From Candidatus Parcubacteria bacterium (lineage in GTDB: Bacteria > Patescibacteriota > Minisyncoccia > Phycocordibacterales > SBAW01): DNA of 14,729 nt. Both the position numbers and the translations under genes were made by a program. The stretch's first letter is position 1, and every line of letters starts with the position of its first letter. Where the stretch lies: positions 1 through 14,729 of the forward strand of contig JACMMG010000050.1 of the NCBI GenBank assembly GCA_014379165.1. The letters run 5' to 3'. This document shows, one piece after another, positions 6,025-12,253 of the stretch. The notes under the pieces were generated by a model. It ran no database searches, was not told the origin of the DNA, and worked only from the letters and a program-made list of their open reading frames with translations.

Positions 6025-6858
6025 TTACTGCGTTTGCACCGTACCTGAGGCGGAAGCTCCCGCACTAATCGTGCCGAGGCCTTTTACGATCGTGTCTACA
6101 TTTTTGCGTGCTGCAAGTACGTCTTGATGAGCAGCCTTTATTTCTGCTTGCGCAGTTTTAAGCGCAGCAGCATTGCTTGCCATTTTTGCAGCATCTCCGT
6201 TGTCAGGAGTTAACGTAGCCGAACCATTCACTGCAGCTTGCGCATGCACTTGCGCGCTTTGGAGCTTTGCTCCCATATCTACCAAAACAGCTGAAATTAC
6301 TGTTATATCTGCCCCTGCAGTTTGCGCTGCTTCAATTCTTGCTTGGAGCTTAGCGCCAAGTGTCGCCATCATATTTATTATTTTTGCTTCACGGTCCGCT
6401 GCGGCGGCAATGCGCGCCTGGGGTATGATAAGCGCATAAATGCGGTACGACTGGGTGACCGACACCACATCTGCCCTTAGCACTTCCCCTTCCGTGTCGG
6501 CGTCGATCTTAGTTTTTAGAGCGCCAAGAGCTTGGATTTGCGTGTCGATGTTGGTGTTTAAATTTGTTTTAAATTCACCCGTTACTTTATTCATGCCTGC
6601 TACTCGGGCCTTAAGATCGGAAAGTGCTTTCGTACGGCGCTCTATCTCTTGTCCTGCCTTTGCTTTTGCTCGGGCCATAACCGCAGTGCTTACGGTCGTC
6701 GAAGCGCCTGCAGTTGTGCGTACCTGGGCGGTATTGGTTGTATTAACGGTTGCCGAAGCACCCGCATTCACTCCTGCCCCCACTTGTGCCATCACAAATG
6801 CGGGGGTCAGAAGAGAAAACGCTAAGAGCATGCGAACGTAAAAATAGAGAGATTTCAT
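6025..6858 (-). CDS. Secreted Ala-rich helical protein, unknown function
   Basis: This 277-residue protein has a signal peptide (about 1-24, cleaved near FVMA-Q). An Ala/Gly/Thr/Ser/Val low-complexity segment follows (about 25-60), then a long predicted helical region (about 62-265) rich in Ala, Lys, Glu and Gln with heptad-like spacing. The C-terminal tail is again Ser/Gly/Ala-rich. There are no cysteines and no anchor, so it is either released or held by partners. I do not recognise a named family, though Ala-rich secreted helical proteins of this style are common in Patescibacteria. It starts 2 nt after the stop codon of the preceding gene and ends immediately before the YibE/F ATG, so the three genes form one transcription unit and may act together at the envelope. 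Confidence 0.75.
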   Translation of the reverse strand: MKSLYFYVRMLLAFSLLTPAFVMAQVGAGVNAGASATVNTTNTAQVRTTAGASTTVSTAVMARAKAKAGQEIERRTKALSDLKARVAGMNKVTGEFKTNLNTNIDTQIQALGALKTKIDADTEGEVLRADVVSVTQSYRIYALIIPQARIAAAADREAKIINMMATLGAKLQARIEAAQTAGADITVISAVLVDMGAKLQSAQVHAQAAVNGSATLTPDNGDAAKMASNAAALKTAQAEIKAAHQDVLAARKNVDTIVKGLGTISAGASASGTVQTQ

Positions 6859-6860
6859 AT

Positions 6861-7208
6861 TTAGTATTCTTGTGAGACTGGCTGATCATTGAGGCTTTGG
6901 TCCATGCTTGCGGAATCTGAAGAAAGTGATCCCATTTCTGCATCTATTGCTGCGGAATCTTGCGCGATTGCACTATCTGACGCGTCATTGGATGCAGTTG
7001 GAAGATCATTCGTAGGCTGCTGCACTTGCTGTTGCTGTGTTGTGGTTGCGGTCTGCATTGCTTCTTTCGGCATGAACTGGTTAAAGACGCCCATCATCCA
7101 TAGCAGGCCGCCCAAAAGGAGCAAGCCAGCTACTACTGCAGCAATAATGATCCCTTTCATTGGGCTTCTTGACGAAGACGTTGGTGGATTTGGATTTACA
7201 GGAGGCAT
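6861..7208 (-). CDS. Membrane-anchored low-complexity protein, unknown function
   Basis: This 115-residue protein uses the ATG at 7208. A longer in-frame reading from 7295 would add 29 residues unlike a membrane-protein N-terminus and would run through the likely promoter. The N-terminus is Pro/Ser-rich and cytoplasmic. One membrane segment follows (about 19-40, GIIIAAVVAGLLLLGGLLWMM), then an outer part rich in Gln, Thr, Ser, Asp and Ala that ends QEY, with no recognisable domain. It heads the operon with the secreted helical protein and YibE/F. The topology would present a flexible acidic tail outside the membrane. Function unknown. Confidence 0.7.
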   Translation of the reverse strand: MPPVNPNPPTSSSRSPMKGIIIAAVVAGLLLLGGLLWMMGVFNQFMPKEAMQTATTTQQQQVQQPTNDLPTASNDASDSAIAQDSAAIDAEMGSLSSDSASMDQSLNDQPVSQEY

Positions 7209-7241
7209 AATTTTTTTAGCTACTGTGTAATAACAACTATT

Positions 7242-7247
7242 AGTATA
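7242..7247 (-). promoter_or_regulatory. -10 element of the envelope operon
   Basis: TATACT read on the minus strand, about 33 nt upstream of the ATG at 7208. No good -35 lies at 16-18 nt, so only the -10 is supported. Confidence 0.4.
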
Positions 7248-7325
7248 CCCTGTTTTTCTTCTTAGCGACCATACTTTTTCACATTCATCTTCCATTCAGC
7301 GACGATGGTTTATAAGTGAGAGCAT

Positions 7326-7853
7326 ATGACACACAAAATTATGAAGGGAGAGAACCTCCACGACTTGTTTATCATTAAGCTTAATTCGCTTCATTATATA
7401 GAAAAGGCGCTCGTTAAAGCGCTTCCTAAGATGGCAAAGGCCGCCAGCGACCCCGATTTGCGTGAAGCATTCACGAGCCATATGCATGAAACTGAAACTC
7501 ATGTGGCTCGCATTGAGGCGGCGCTAGAATCTATCGGCGAGCGCCCGCAAAAGCTCGAAGTTGCCGCAATTGACGGACTTATTACAGACGCCGAATGGTG
7601 CATAAAAAATACAAAAACCGACGAGGCGCTCGATGCGGTTCTGATCGCGTGCGCCCAAGGGGTGGAACACTACGAAACGGCTCTCTACGGCACTGCGCGA
7701 GAATGGGCGCGCCTTCTGGGCCATACTGACGCACAAGATCTTCTTGAAGAAACTCTAACGGAAGAAGAAGCCGCGAATACTAAGCTCAGCGATCTCGCTA
7801 TGGGCGGTATAAATGAAAAAGCACATACCGAGATAGCAGCGATATCAATGTAA
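7326..7853 (+). CDS. DUF892 (YciE/YciF-like) ferritin-like protein
   Basis: This 175-residue helical protein matches the DUF892 ferritin-like family across its length. The opening LHDLFIIKLNSLHYIEKALVKALPKMAKAASDPDLREAF is diagnostic, followed by HMHETETHVARIE. Candidate di-metal ligands are Glu26, Glu55/His59, Glu115 and Glu146-148, spaced as in a four-helix ferritin-like bundle. Members are linked to oxidative and osmotic stress, but their chemistry is not settled. The ATG at 7326 has only a weak SD (AAGTGAG); a second ATG at 7344 follows GAAAATT and is less likely because the family homology starts a few residues later. It is divergent from the envelope operon and stands 62 nt before a small membrane protein gene on the same strand. 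Confidence 0.9.
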   Translation: MTHKIMKGENLHDLFIIKLNSLHYIEKALVKALPKMAKAASDPDLREAFTSHMHETETHVARIEAALESIGERPQKLEVAAIDGLITDAEWCIKNTKTDEALDAVLIACAQGVEHYETALYGTAREWARLLGHTDAQDLLEETLTEEEAANTKLSDLAMGGINEKAHTEIAAISM

Positions 7854-7874
7854 CGAGAAGTTACAAAAGGACGC

Positions 7875-7880
7875 TATACT
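7875..7880 (+). promoter_or_regulatory. -10 element for the 51-aa membrane protein
   Basis: TATACT, 35 nt upstream of the ATG at 7916. The leader holds a 10-bp palindrome, GTAAGCTTAC (7888-7897). No good -35 is visible. Confidence 0.4.
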
Positions 7881-7915
7881 ATTGAGGGTAAGCTTACTAA
7901 CATAATTTCTCTTGC

Positions 7916-8071
7916 ATGAATAATAGCAGCAGCGTAAATACAATTCTCATCGTCGCAGTGCTTGTAGTTTTGGTAGGGTTTGGAGTCTGGTGGTATCAGA
8001 ATAACCAAGCCGAAGACGATAGTGCGGGTCTTAACGTTCAAATCGGCGGCGAGACCAATAGCGGCAACTAA
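7916..8071 (+). CDS. 51-residue single-pass membrane protein
   Basis: An ATG at 7916 opens a 52-codon frame ending with TAA at 8069-8071. The product has a short polar N-terminus (MNNSSSVN), one membrane segment (residues 9-26, TILIVAVLVVLVGFGVWW) and a polar acidic tail (QNNQAEDDSAGLNVQIGG, then Thr/Asn/Ser/Gly). The clear topology, an upstream -10 element (TATACT) and a very stable terminator 14 nt after the stop codon support a real gene. No SD is visible. I recall similar small proteins with a GVWW motif after the membrane helix and a Gly/Asn-rich tail from Patescibacteria; function unknown. Confidence 0.7.
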   Translation: MNNSSSVNTILIVAVLVVLVGFGVWWYQNNQAEDDSAGLNVQIGGETNSGN

Positions 8072-8084
8072 CATACGCATTTAA

Positions 8085-8120
8085 ACGAAAAACACCTCGG
8101 GAAACCGAGGTGTTTTTCGT
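8085..8120 (+). terminator. Very stable terminator with GAAA tetraloop
   Basis: A perfect 16-bp stem (8085-8100 with 8105-8120) closes a GAAA loop. The stem includes A5/T5 runs, giving a T tract on both strands. It ends the 51-aa protein gene and isolates guaA. Confidence 0.92.
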
Positions 8121-8123
8121 TAA

Positions 8124-8151
8124 TTGCATAAACCTTCCTGTTTGTTATTCT
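8124..8151 (+). promoter_or_regulatory. Promoter of guaA
   Basis: TTGCAT (8124-8129), a 16-nt spacer and TATTCT (8146-8151) sit just after the preceding terminator. The predicted transcript begins near 8158, so its first bases form the hairpin at 8161-8177. Confidence 0.55.
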
Positions 8152-8160
8152 GCAGATAGA

Positions 8161-8188
8161 CCTGTCACTCCGGCAGGCATGTTTTTTT
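8161..8188 (+). promoter_or_regulatory. Attenuator-like hairpin and T7 run in the guaA leader
   Basis: CCTGT pairs with GCAGG (one T-G pair) around a 7-nt loop. A 4-nt spacer (CATG) and seven T (8182-8188) follow. The guaA SD (GAGGAAA) starts right after it. It has the shape of a weak intrinsic terminator inside the leader. Confidence 0.45.
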
Positions 8189-8197
8189 GAGGAAACC

Positions 8198-9778
8198 ATG
8201 TCCAACAATTCCCAATCAACCGCAAACACGATTCTCATCATCGACTTCGGCTCGCAGGTGACACAACTTATTGCGCGTCGAGTTCGAGAAGCAAATACCT
8301 ATTGCGAGATCCTGCCCTTCGGTAAAGCGCTTGACGCTTTCCGGAAACTAAAACCGAAAGGTGTCATTCTTTCCGGCGGTCCGGCTTCAGTTCCGGAAAG
8401 CGGCTCTCCGCGCGCGGCACAGGAAATCTTCGAAGCGGGCATTCCGATCCTCGGCATCTGCTACGGGCAGATGACGATGGCCGTGCAACTCGGCGGCACA
8501 GTCGAAAGCGGCCATCACCGTGAATTCGGGCGAGCGCAGCTTGAAGTGACAAAGCCGTCAGTACTTTTTGACGGTATATGGAATCCTGGCGAAAAATATC
8601 AGGTCTGGATGAGCCACGGCGATCGAATCACCACACTTCCTAAAGGCTTCACCGTCAAAGGCACATCTCAGAATGCGCCATTCGCGCTGATTGAAAACGA
8701 AGAGCAGCGCTTCTATGGGCTCATGTTCCATCCGGAAGTGATTCATACTCTGGATGGTGCAGAGATCATCAAGAACTTCGTCCACAAGGTCGTAGGACTT
8801 CCGGGTGACTGGACCATGGCGAAATTCCGAGATGAAGCGATCGCCCGCATCCGCGAGCAAGTCGGCGCTAGCCGCGTTATTTGCGGACTTTCCGGCGGAG
8901 TCGACTCTGCGGTTGCAGCAGTGCTCATCCATGAGGCCATTGGTGATCAGCTGACGTGCGTTTTCGTCGATCATGGCCTGATGCGGTTAAACGAGGCGGA
9001 AGAAGTGGTAGCGCTTTTCCGTGGACACTACAATATTCCGCTCGTTCATGTCGACGCGGCGGAAGCGTTTCTCAAAGCACTCGACGGCGTTGTTGATCCG
9101 GAGGTAAAACGCAAGACTATCGGCCGACTATTTATCGAGACCTTCGAGGCCGAGGCCAAGAAGATCGCGAGCGACGGAAAGCCCGCTGAATTCCTTGCGC
9201 AAGGAACACTCTATCCGGACGTGATTGAGTCGGTTTCCTTTGCAGGAGGCCCTTCGGTCACAATTAAGTCGCACCACAACGTCGGTGGCCTGCCAGAGCG
9301 GATGAACATGAAACTCGTCGAGCCGCTGCGCATGCTTTTTAAGGACGAAGTGCGAACGCTCGGACGCGAATTGGGCCTTCCAGAATCGTTTGTCGGAAGA
9401 CATCCCTTCCCCGGGCCGGGCCTTGCAATTCGAGTTCCGGGCGCGATCACGCGCGAGAAGCTCAATGTGCTGCGAAAGGCCGATGCGATTTATCTCGATG
9501 AAATCCGCAAGGCCGGCCTCTACGACAAAATTTGGCAGGCGTTTGCAGTACTCTTGCCAGTACAAAGCGTAGGGGTAATGGGCGACCAACGCACCTACGA
9601 TAACGTACTCGCACTTCGTGCGGTCACTTCAATCGACGGCATGACTGCTGACTTCTACCCCTTCGATATGAACTTCCTTGGTCGCGCCGCAACACGGATC
9701 ATCAACGAGGTGAAGGGCATTAACCGGGTGGTCTACGACGTAACGTCAAAACCCCCCGGAACGATCGAATGGGAATGA
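8198..9778 (+). CDS. guaA: GMP synthase (glutamine-hydrolysing)
   Basis: This 526-residue enzyme converts XMP to GMP with ATP and glutamine, the last step of guanine nucleotide synthesis. The N-terminal class I glutamine amidotransferase has GICYGQ with Cys88, and His178 and Glu180 in FHPEV. The ATP pyrophosphatase domain carries SGGVDS (232-237). The C-terminal dimerisation domain has GRHPFPGPGLAIR and ends with the full family signature TSKPPGTIEWE. Length and motifs are complete. The start has a clear SD (GAGG, 5 nt upstream), unlike most genes here. Wording throughout (FGSQVTQLIARRVREA, CEILPF, ESGHHREFGRA, GINRVVYDVTSKPPGTIEWE) closely recalls alphaproteobacterial GuaA, suggesting horizontal origin. 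It is a single-gene unit between two strong terminators. Confidence 0.97.
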   Translation: MSNNSQSTANTILIIDFGSQVTQLIARRVREANTYCEILPFGKALDAFRKLKPKGVILSGGPASVPESGSPRAAQEIFEAGIPILGICYGQMTMAVQLGGTVESGHHREFGRAQLEVTKPSVLFDGIWNPGEKYQVWMSHGDRITTLPKGFTVKGTSQNAPFALIENEEQRFYGLMFHPEVIHTLDGAEIIKNFVHKVVGLPGDWTMAKFRDEAIARIREQVGASRVICGLSGGVDSAVAAVLIHEAIGDQLTCVFVDHGLMRLNEAEEVVALFRGHYNIPLVHVDAAEAFLKALDGVVDPEVKRKTIGRLFIETFEAEAKKIASDGKPAEFLAQGTLYPDVIESVSFAGGPSVTIKSHHNVGGLPERMNMKLVEPLRMLFKDEVRTLGRELGLPESFVGRHPFPGPGLAIRVPGAITREKLNVLRKADAIYLDEIRKAGLYDKIWQAFAVLLPVQSVGVMGDQRTYDNVLALRAVTSIDGMTADFYPFDMNFLGRAATRIINEVKGINRVVYDVTSKPPGTIEWE

Positions 9779-9788
9779 AAACGAATAT

Positions 9789-9821
9789 GCCGCCGGGGGA
9801 AACCCCCGGCGGCGATTTTTT
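9789..9821 (+). terminator. Terminator after guaA
   Basis: A perfect 11-bp GC-only stem (GCCGCCGGGGG and its complement) closes an AAA loop, followed by GA and T6. It begins 10 nt after the guaA stop codon. Confidence 0.92.
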
Positions 9822-9826
9822 CTTTT

Positions 9827-10228
9827 CTATTTTTTCCCTTCTTCGCTAAATTCTAAGCACACCGAGTTCATACAGTAGCGTTTACCCGTCGAGGTTGGAC
9901 CATCTGTAAACATATGTCCCAAATGCGAGCCGCACGTAGTGCACACTACTTCTGTGCGCGACATGCCAAGCGAGCTATCTTCTATAAATTTCACTGCCCC
10001 AGGGAGTGCATCATCAAACGATGGCCAACCCGAACCGGAGTCAAACTTTGTAACAGAAGCAAAAAGAGGCGCTCCACACGCCGCACATCGGTAAATGCCG
10101 TCACGCTCCTCATGCAAGAGTTTGCCGGAAAAAGGTGCTTCTGTCCCCTTTTCGCGCAGTACCTCAAACTGCTCGGGAGTAAGTTTTTTCTTCCATTCCT
10201 CTTCGTTTTTAGGCATAGTTGTCATCAT
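9827..10228 (-). CDS. msrB: Peptide methionine (R)-S-oxide reductase MsrB
   Basis: This 133-residue enzyme reduces methionine-R-sulfoxide in proteins. Structural zinc cysteines are Cys48-x-x-Cys51 and Cys96-x-x-Cys99. The core has SGSGWPSFD, GSHLGHMFTDGP and the catalytic RYC motif (Cys119). The usual resolving cysteine before GWPSF is Ser66 here; an extra Cys124 in NSVCLEF could take that role, or the enzyme may be a 1-Cys type. The first ATG (10228) has an SD (GAGG, 6 nt away, inside lexA); later ATGs at 10225 and 10216 are alternatives. It overlaps the 3' end of lexA by 20 nt, so the two are cotranscribed, placing oxidative protein repair under the same control as the DNA damage regulator. 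Confidence 0.95.
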   Translation of the reverse strand: MMTTMPKNEEEWKKKLTPEQFEVLREKGTEAPFSGKLLHEERDGIYRCAACGAPLFASVTKFDSGSGWPSFDDALPGAVKFIEDSSLGMSRTEVVCTTCGSHLGHMFTDGPTSTGKRYCMNSVCLEFSEEGKK

Positions 10229-10880
10229 ATACTACCTCGGTAATTTCGGCCTTCGGGTTTGGTATTACACATAATACTTTTCCCGCAATCTTAAAGTCCT
10301 CTCGCAATATGATTGGCTTGTACTTCGGATTCTTAGATTCGGGCCACAATATCGTGACACCGTCCCTGCGCTCAAGGCGCTTTACCGTTACCATGTCGCC
10401 CACGATTGCAGCAACACGGTCGCCGTTTTGAGCATCTTCGGTAAAACGGATAAGCACGTAATCGCCTGGGCTAATGCCGGCGTCTTCCATACTGTCACCA
10501 ACAACGCGCACTGCGACAATGGTACTGTCATCGCTTTCAGCGATAGATTTGTCTACCTCTAAAAATTCGTCTCGCTCTTCCTGCGCAAAAAGGCTCAAGT
10601 CGTCGCAGCCCACATTCGCTACGACCGGCACGCTTACCGTATGCGTTGGCCTGCCGTCAGAGTCGGCATTGCGCAGTTCAATATTGCGGCGCGCATGCTT
10701 GCGGCGGCTGATGTATCCCTTTTCTTCAAGCGACTCCAAATACTGCGTCACGGTGCGAAGCGATTTAAAACCTAAATTCTTGCGCAACTCTTCAAGTGTA
10801 GGAGGTTCACCTTTTGCCCGTAAATAGAGCTCAATATTATCTAATACGCGCTTTTGTTTGATTGTGAGAGTTTGTTGCAT
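10209..10880 (-). CDS. lexA: LexA-type SOS repressor with atypical cleavage site
   Basis: This 223-residue protein has an N-terminal winged helix-turn-helix (about 5-68; PPTLEELRKNLGFKSLRTVTQYLESLEEKGYI) and a C-terminal S24 peptidase domain. The catalytic dyad is Ser130 in VVGDSME and Lys167 in VTVKRLE, so self-cleavage chemistry is intact. The cleavage region reads VANVGCDD (87-94). Aligned with the VAAG of LexA or VACG of UmuD, the scissile bond would be Cys92-Asp93 rather than Ala-Gly or Cys-Gly. LexA represses DNA repair genes until RecA filaments trigger cleavage. The predicted -10 ends 6 nt before the ATG, so the mRNA may be leaderless, and a palindrome sits in the promoter. It is cotranscribed with msrB. 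Confidence 0.92.
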   Translation of the reverse strand: MQQTLTIKQKRVLDNIELYLRAKGEPPTLEELRKNLGFKSLRTVTQYLESLEEKGYISRRKHARRNIELRNADSDGRPTHTVSVPVVANVGCDDLSLFAQEERDEFLEVDKSIAESDDSTIVAVRVVGDSMEDAGISPGDYVLIRFTEDAQNGDRVAAIVGDMVTVKRLERRDGVTILWPESKNPKYKPIILREDFKIAGKVLCVIPNPKAEITEVVYDDNYA

Positions 10881-10886
10881 ATATGT

Positions 10887-10915
10887 ATTTTAAACACACA
10901 GTGTTTTTTGTCTAA
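10887..10915 (-). promoter_or_regulatory. lexA promoter
   Basis: Read on the minus strand: TTAGAC, a 17-nt spacer, then TAAAAT (10887-10892). The expected transcript start falls at or next to the lexA ATG (10880), implying a leaderless mRNA, which agrees with the absent SD. Confidence 0.5.
10892..10906. promoter_or_regulatory. Candidate LexA operator
   Basis: AAACAC-ACA-GTGTTT is a perfect 6-3-6 palindrome lying between the -35 and -10 of the lexA promoter, a typical place for an autoregulatory operator. It matches neither the CTGT-N8-ACAG nor the GAAC-N4-GTTC box. Confidence 0.5.
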
Positions 10916-10931
10916 TACACAACATACACAA
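10914..10931. repeat. Tandem 9-bp direct repeat upstream of lexA
   Basis: AATACACAA is followed directly by CATACACAA, 8 of 9 identical. It lies just upstream of the lexA promoter and shares the ACACA word with the palindrome, so it may be a second regulatory site. Confidence 0.4.
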
Positions 10932-10961
10932 ATTGGGGATAACTAGCGATTGAATAAAAAT

Positions 10962-10990
10962 CAGTTGTCTTGTACAGCATGTGCTATACT
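10962..10990 (+). promoter_or_regulatory. Promoter of the SAM riboswitch-metK unit
   Basis: TGC-TATACT (10982-10990) is an extended -10. A poor -35 (CAGTTG, 10962-10967) lies at a 17-nt spacing. The predicted transcript start near 10997 is about 17 nt before riboswitch stem P1. Confidence 0.55.
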
Positions 10991-11013
10991 GTTTTTTAAC
11001 AATTGAATAGTGC

Positions 11014-11108
11014 GTATCAAGAGTGCGGTGAGAGATTTGGCTCTACGACCCGCCGGCAACCATTGCGAAAGCAAACGGTGCTCCCTCCAACCCCTATGGG
11101 GTAGATGC
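11014..11108 (+). ncRNA. SAM-I (S-box) riboswitch aptamer
   Basis: The conserved elements appear in order. P1 is GTATC (11014-11018) with GATGC (11104-11108). The TATCAAGAG start is followed by P2, GCGG with CCGC, which carries an inner AGAG/CTCT stem. CCGGCAACC is conserved. P3 has a TTGC-GAAA-GCAA hairpin and the GGTGCT return strand. P4 is CCCC-TAT-GGGG. This is the S-box class, which binds S-adenosylmethionine and lowers downstream expression. It stands directly before metK, whose product makes the ligand, giving simple feedback control. Confidence 0.92.
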
Positions 11109-11114
11109 TTACTT

Positions 11115-11150
11115 ACAAAAGAATCTCCCTATAGGGAGATTCTTTTGTTT
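11115..11150 (+). terminator. Riboswitch expression-platform terminator
   Basis: A perfect 15-bp stem (11115-11129 with 11134-11148) closes a TATA loop, and a short T-rich run follows. An alternative antiterminator is visible: GGG-T-AGAT (11099-11106) can pair with ATCTCCC (11123-11129). That pairing uses the 3' strands of P4 and P1, so ligand binding would favour termination. Confidence 0.85.
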
Positions 11151-11190
11151 TCCGGCCGATTATTATTGTCATTAGAAATTTTGATTCTAT

Positions 11191-12243
11191 ATGTTTAATC
11201 TCTTTAAGTACTATACGACTGAGTCGGTTACCGCAGGCCACCCAGACAAAGTGTGCGATCAGATATCAGACGCAATTTTAGACGCAGCGCTTGCGCAAGA
11301 CCCCAGAAGCCGCGTTGCAATAGAGGTCGTGGGCAGCCATGGAGCGCTTTTGATTGCCGGCGAAATAAAAACCAACGCTCAAATCGATTTTGAAAAAATC
11401 GCGCGCCGTGTTTATACCGATATCGGCTACGAAGACAATCTCGAAATTGCAGTGCGCGTAGCACAGCAATCAAGCGATATCGCGCAAGGCGTCGATACAG
11501 GTGGCGCTGGTGATCAGGGCATTATGTATGGCTTTGCTACCGACGAAACGAAAGAGTTTTTGCCGCAGGGCGTTGTATACGCACATGCGTTGGCCCGCAA
11601 ACTGGAAGAATTACGCCGCATTAAAATACTCCCCTTCTTGCGCCCTGACGGTAAAACCCAAGTAACTATCAAAGATGGCCGCATCGTAACCGCACTTACA
11701 TCTACCCAACATACAGAAGAAGCAACTCTCGAGGAAATTCGCGAAGGACTTACCACGCATCTTTTTCCACTTGTGTTGGGCGACATATCAAACGTAGAAA
11801 TCTTGGTTAATCCGACGGGACGTTTCGTGCAAGGCGGGTTCGACGCTGACGCAGGGCTTACAGGCAGAAAAATAATGGTGGATACCTATGGCGGGCTTCT
11901 TCCCCACGGCGGCGGAGCATTTTCCGGCAAAGACTCAACCAAAGTCGACCGCTCGGCGGCATACATGGCGCGCTTTGCCGCAAAAAACCTGGTTGCAAAT
12001 GGCTATGCAAAAAGGGCGCTGGTGTCGGTGGCATATGCTATCGGCCGAGTTGACCCAGTAATGGTGGAAGCGGTTGATGATACCGGAAAAAATTTAAGTG
12101 AAATTGTACAGAAAAATTTCGACTTCCGACCTAACGCAATAATCGAGCGGTTAGGTTTACGACGTCCTATCTTCCGAGAAACTGCTGCCTACGGCCATTT
12201 CGGCGTCGAAAGCCGCCCGTGGGAAAAGATCGAAAAAATATAA
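11191..12243 (+). CDS. metK: S-adenosylmethionine synthetase
   Basis: This 350-residue enzyme makes S-adenosylmethionine from methionine and ATP. Visible motifs are TTESVTAGHPDK (9-20), GAGDQGIMYGFATDET (105-120, the ATP-binding hexapeptide region) and the phosphate-binding GGGAFSGKDSTKVDRSAAY (240-258), all intact. It is somewhat shorter than the E. coli enzyme (384), with the loss spread over loops and the C-terminus. The ATG at 11191 lacks an SD but fits the family N-terminus. It is transcribed alone from a promoter carrying a SAM-I riboswitch and terminator. Its stop codon is 10 nt from the convergent UPF0314 stop codon, with no terminator in between. Confidence 0.97.
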   Translation: MFNLFKYYTTESVTAGHPDKVCDQISDAILDAALAQDPRSRVAIEVVGSHGALLIAGEIKTNAQIDFEKIARRVYTDIGYEDNLEIAVRVAQQSSDIAQGVDTGGAGDQGIMYGFATDETKEFLPQGVVYAHALARKLEELRRIKILPFLRPDGKTQVTIKDGRIVTALTSTQHTEEATLEEIREGLTTHLFPLVLGDISNVEILVNPTGRFVQGGFDADAGLTGRKIMVDTYGGLLPHGGGAFSGKDSTKVDRSAAYMARFAAKNLVANGYAKRALVSVAYAIGRVDPVMVEAVDDTGKNLSEIVQKNFDFRPNAIIERLGLRRPIFRETAAYGHFGVESRPWEKIEKI

Positions 12244-12253
12244 AGTGCTTATA

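Noticed and set aside
8558..9589. Minus-strand frames of 138 and 153 codons
   Set aside because: They are shadows of guaA, whose full-length motifs account for the region.
8198..9778. Base composition as proof of guaA transfer
   Set aside because: A few hand-counted lines show guaA at about 52-65% GC, but native-looking genes such as metK also range from about 33 to 63%, so composition is not decisive.
10976..10985. AGCA-TG-TGCT repeat in the metK promoter as a second LexA site
   Set aside because: It is short, overlaps the -10 by chance-level symmetry and shares no word with the palindrome at the lexA promoter.
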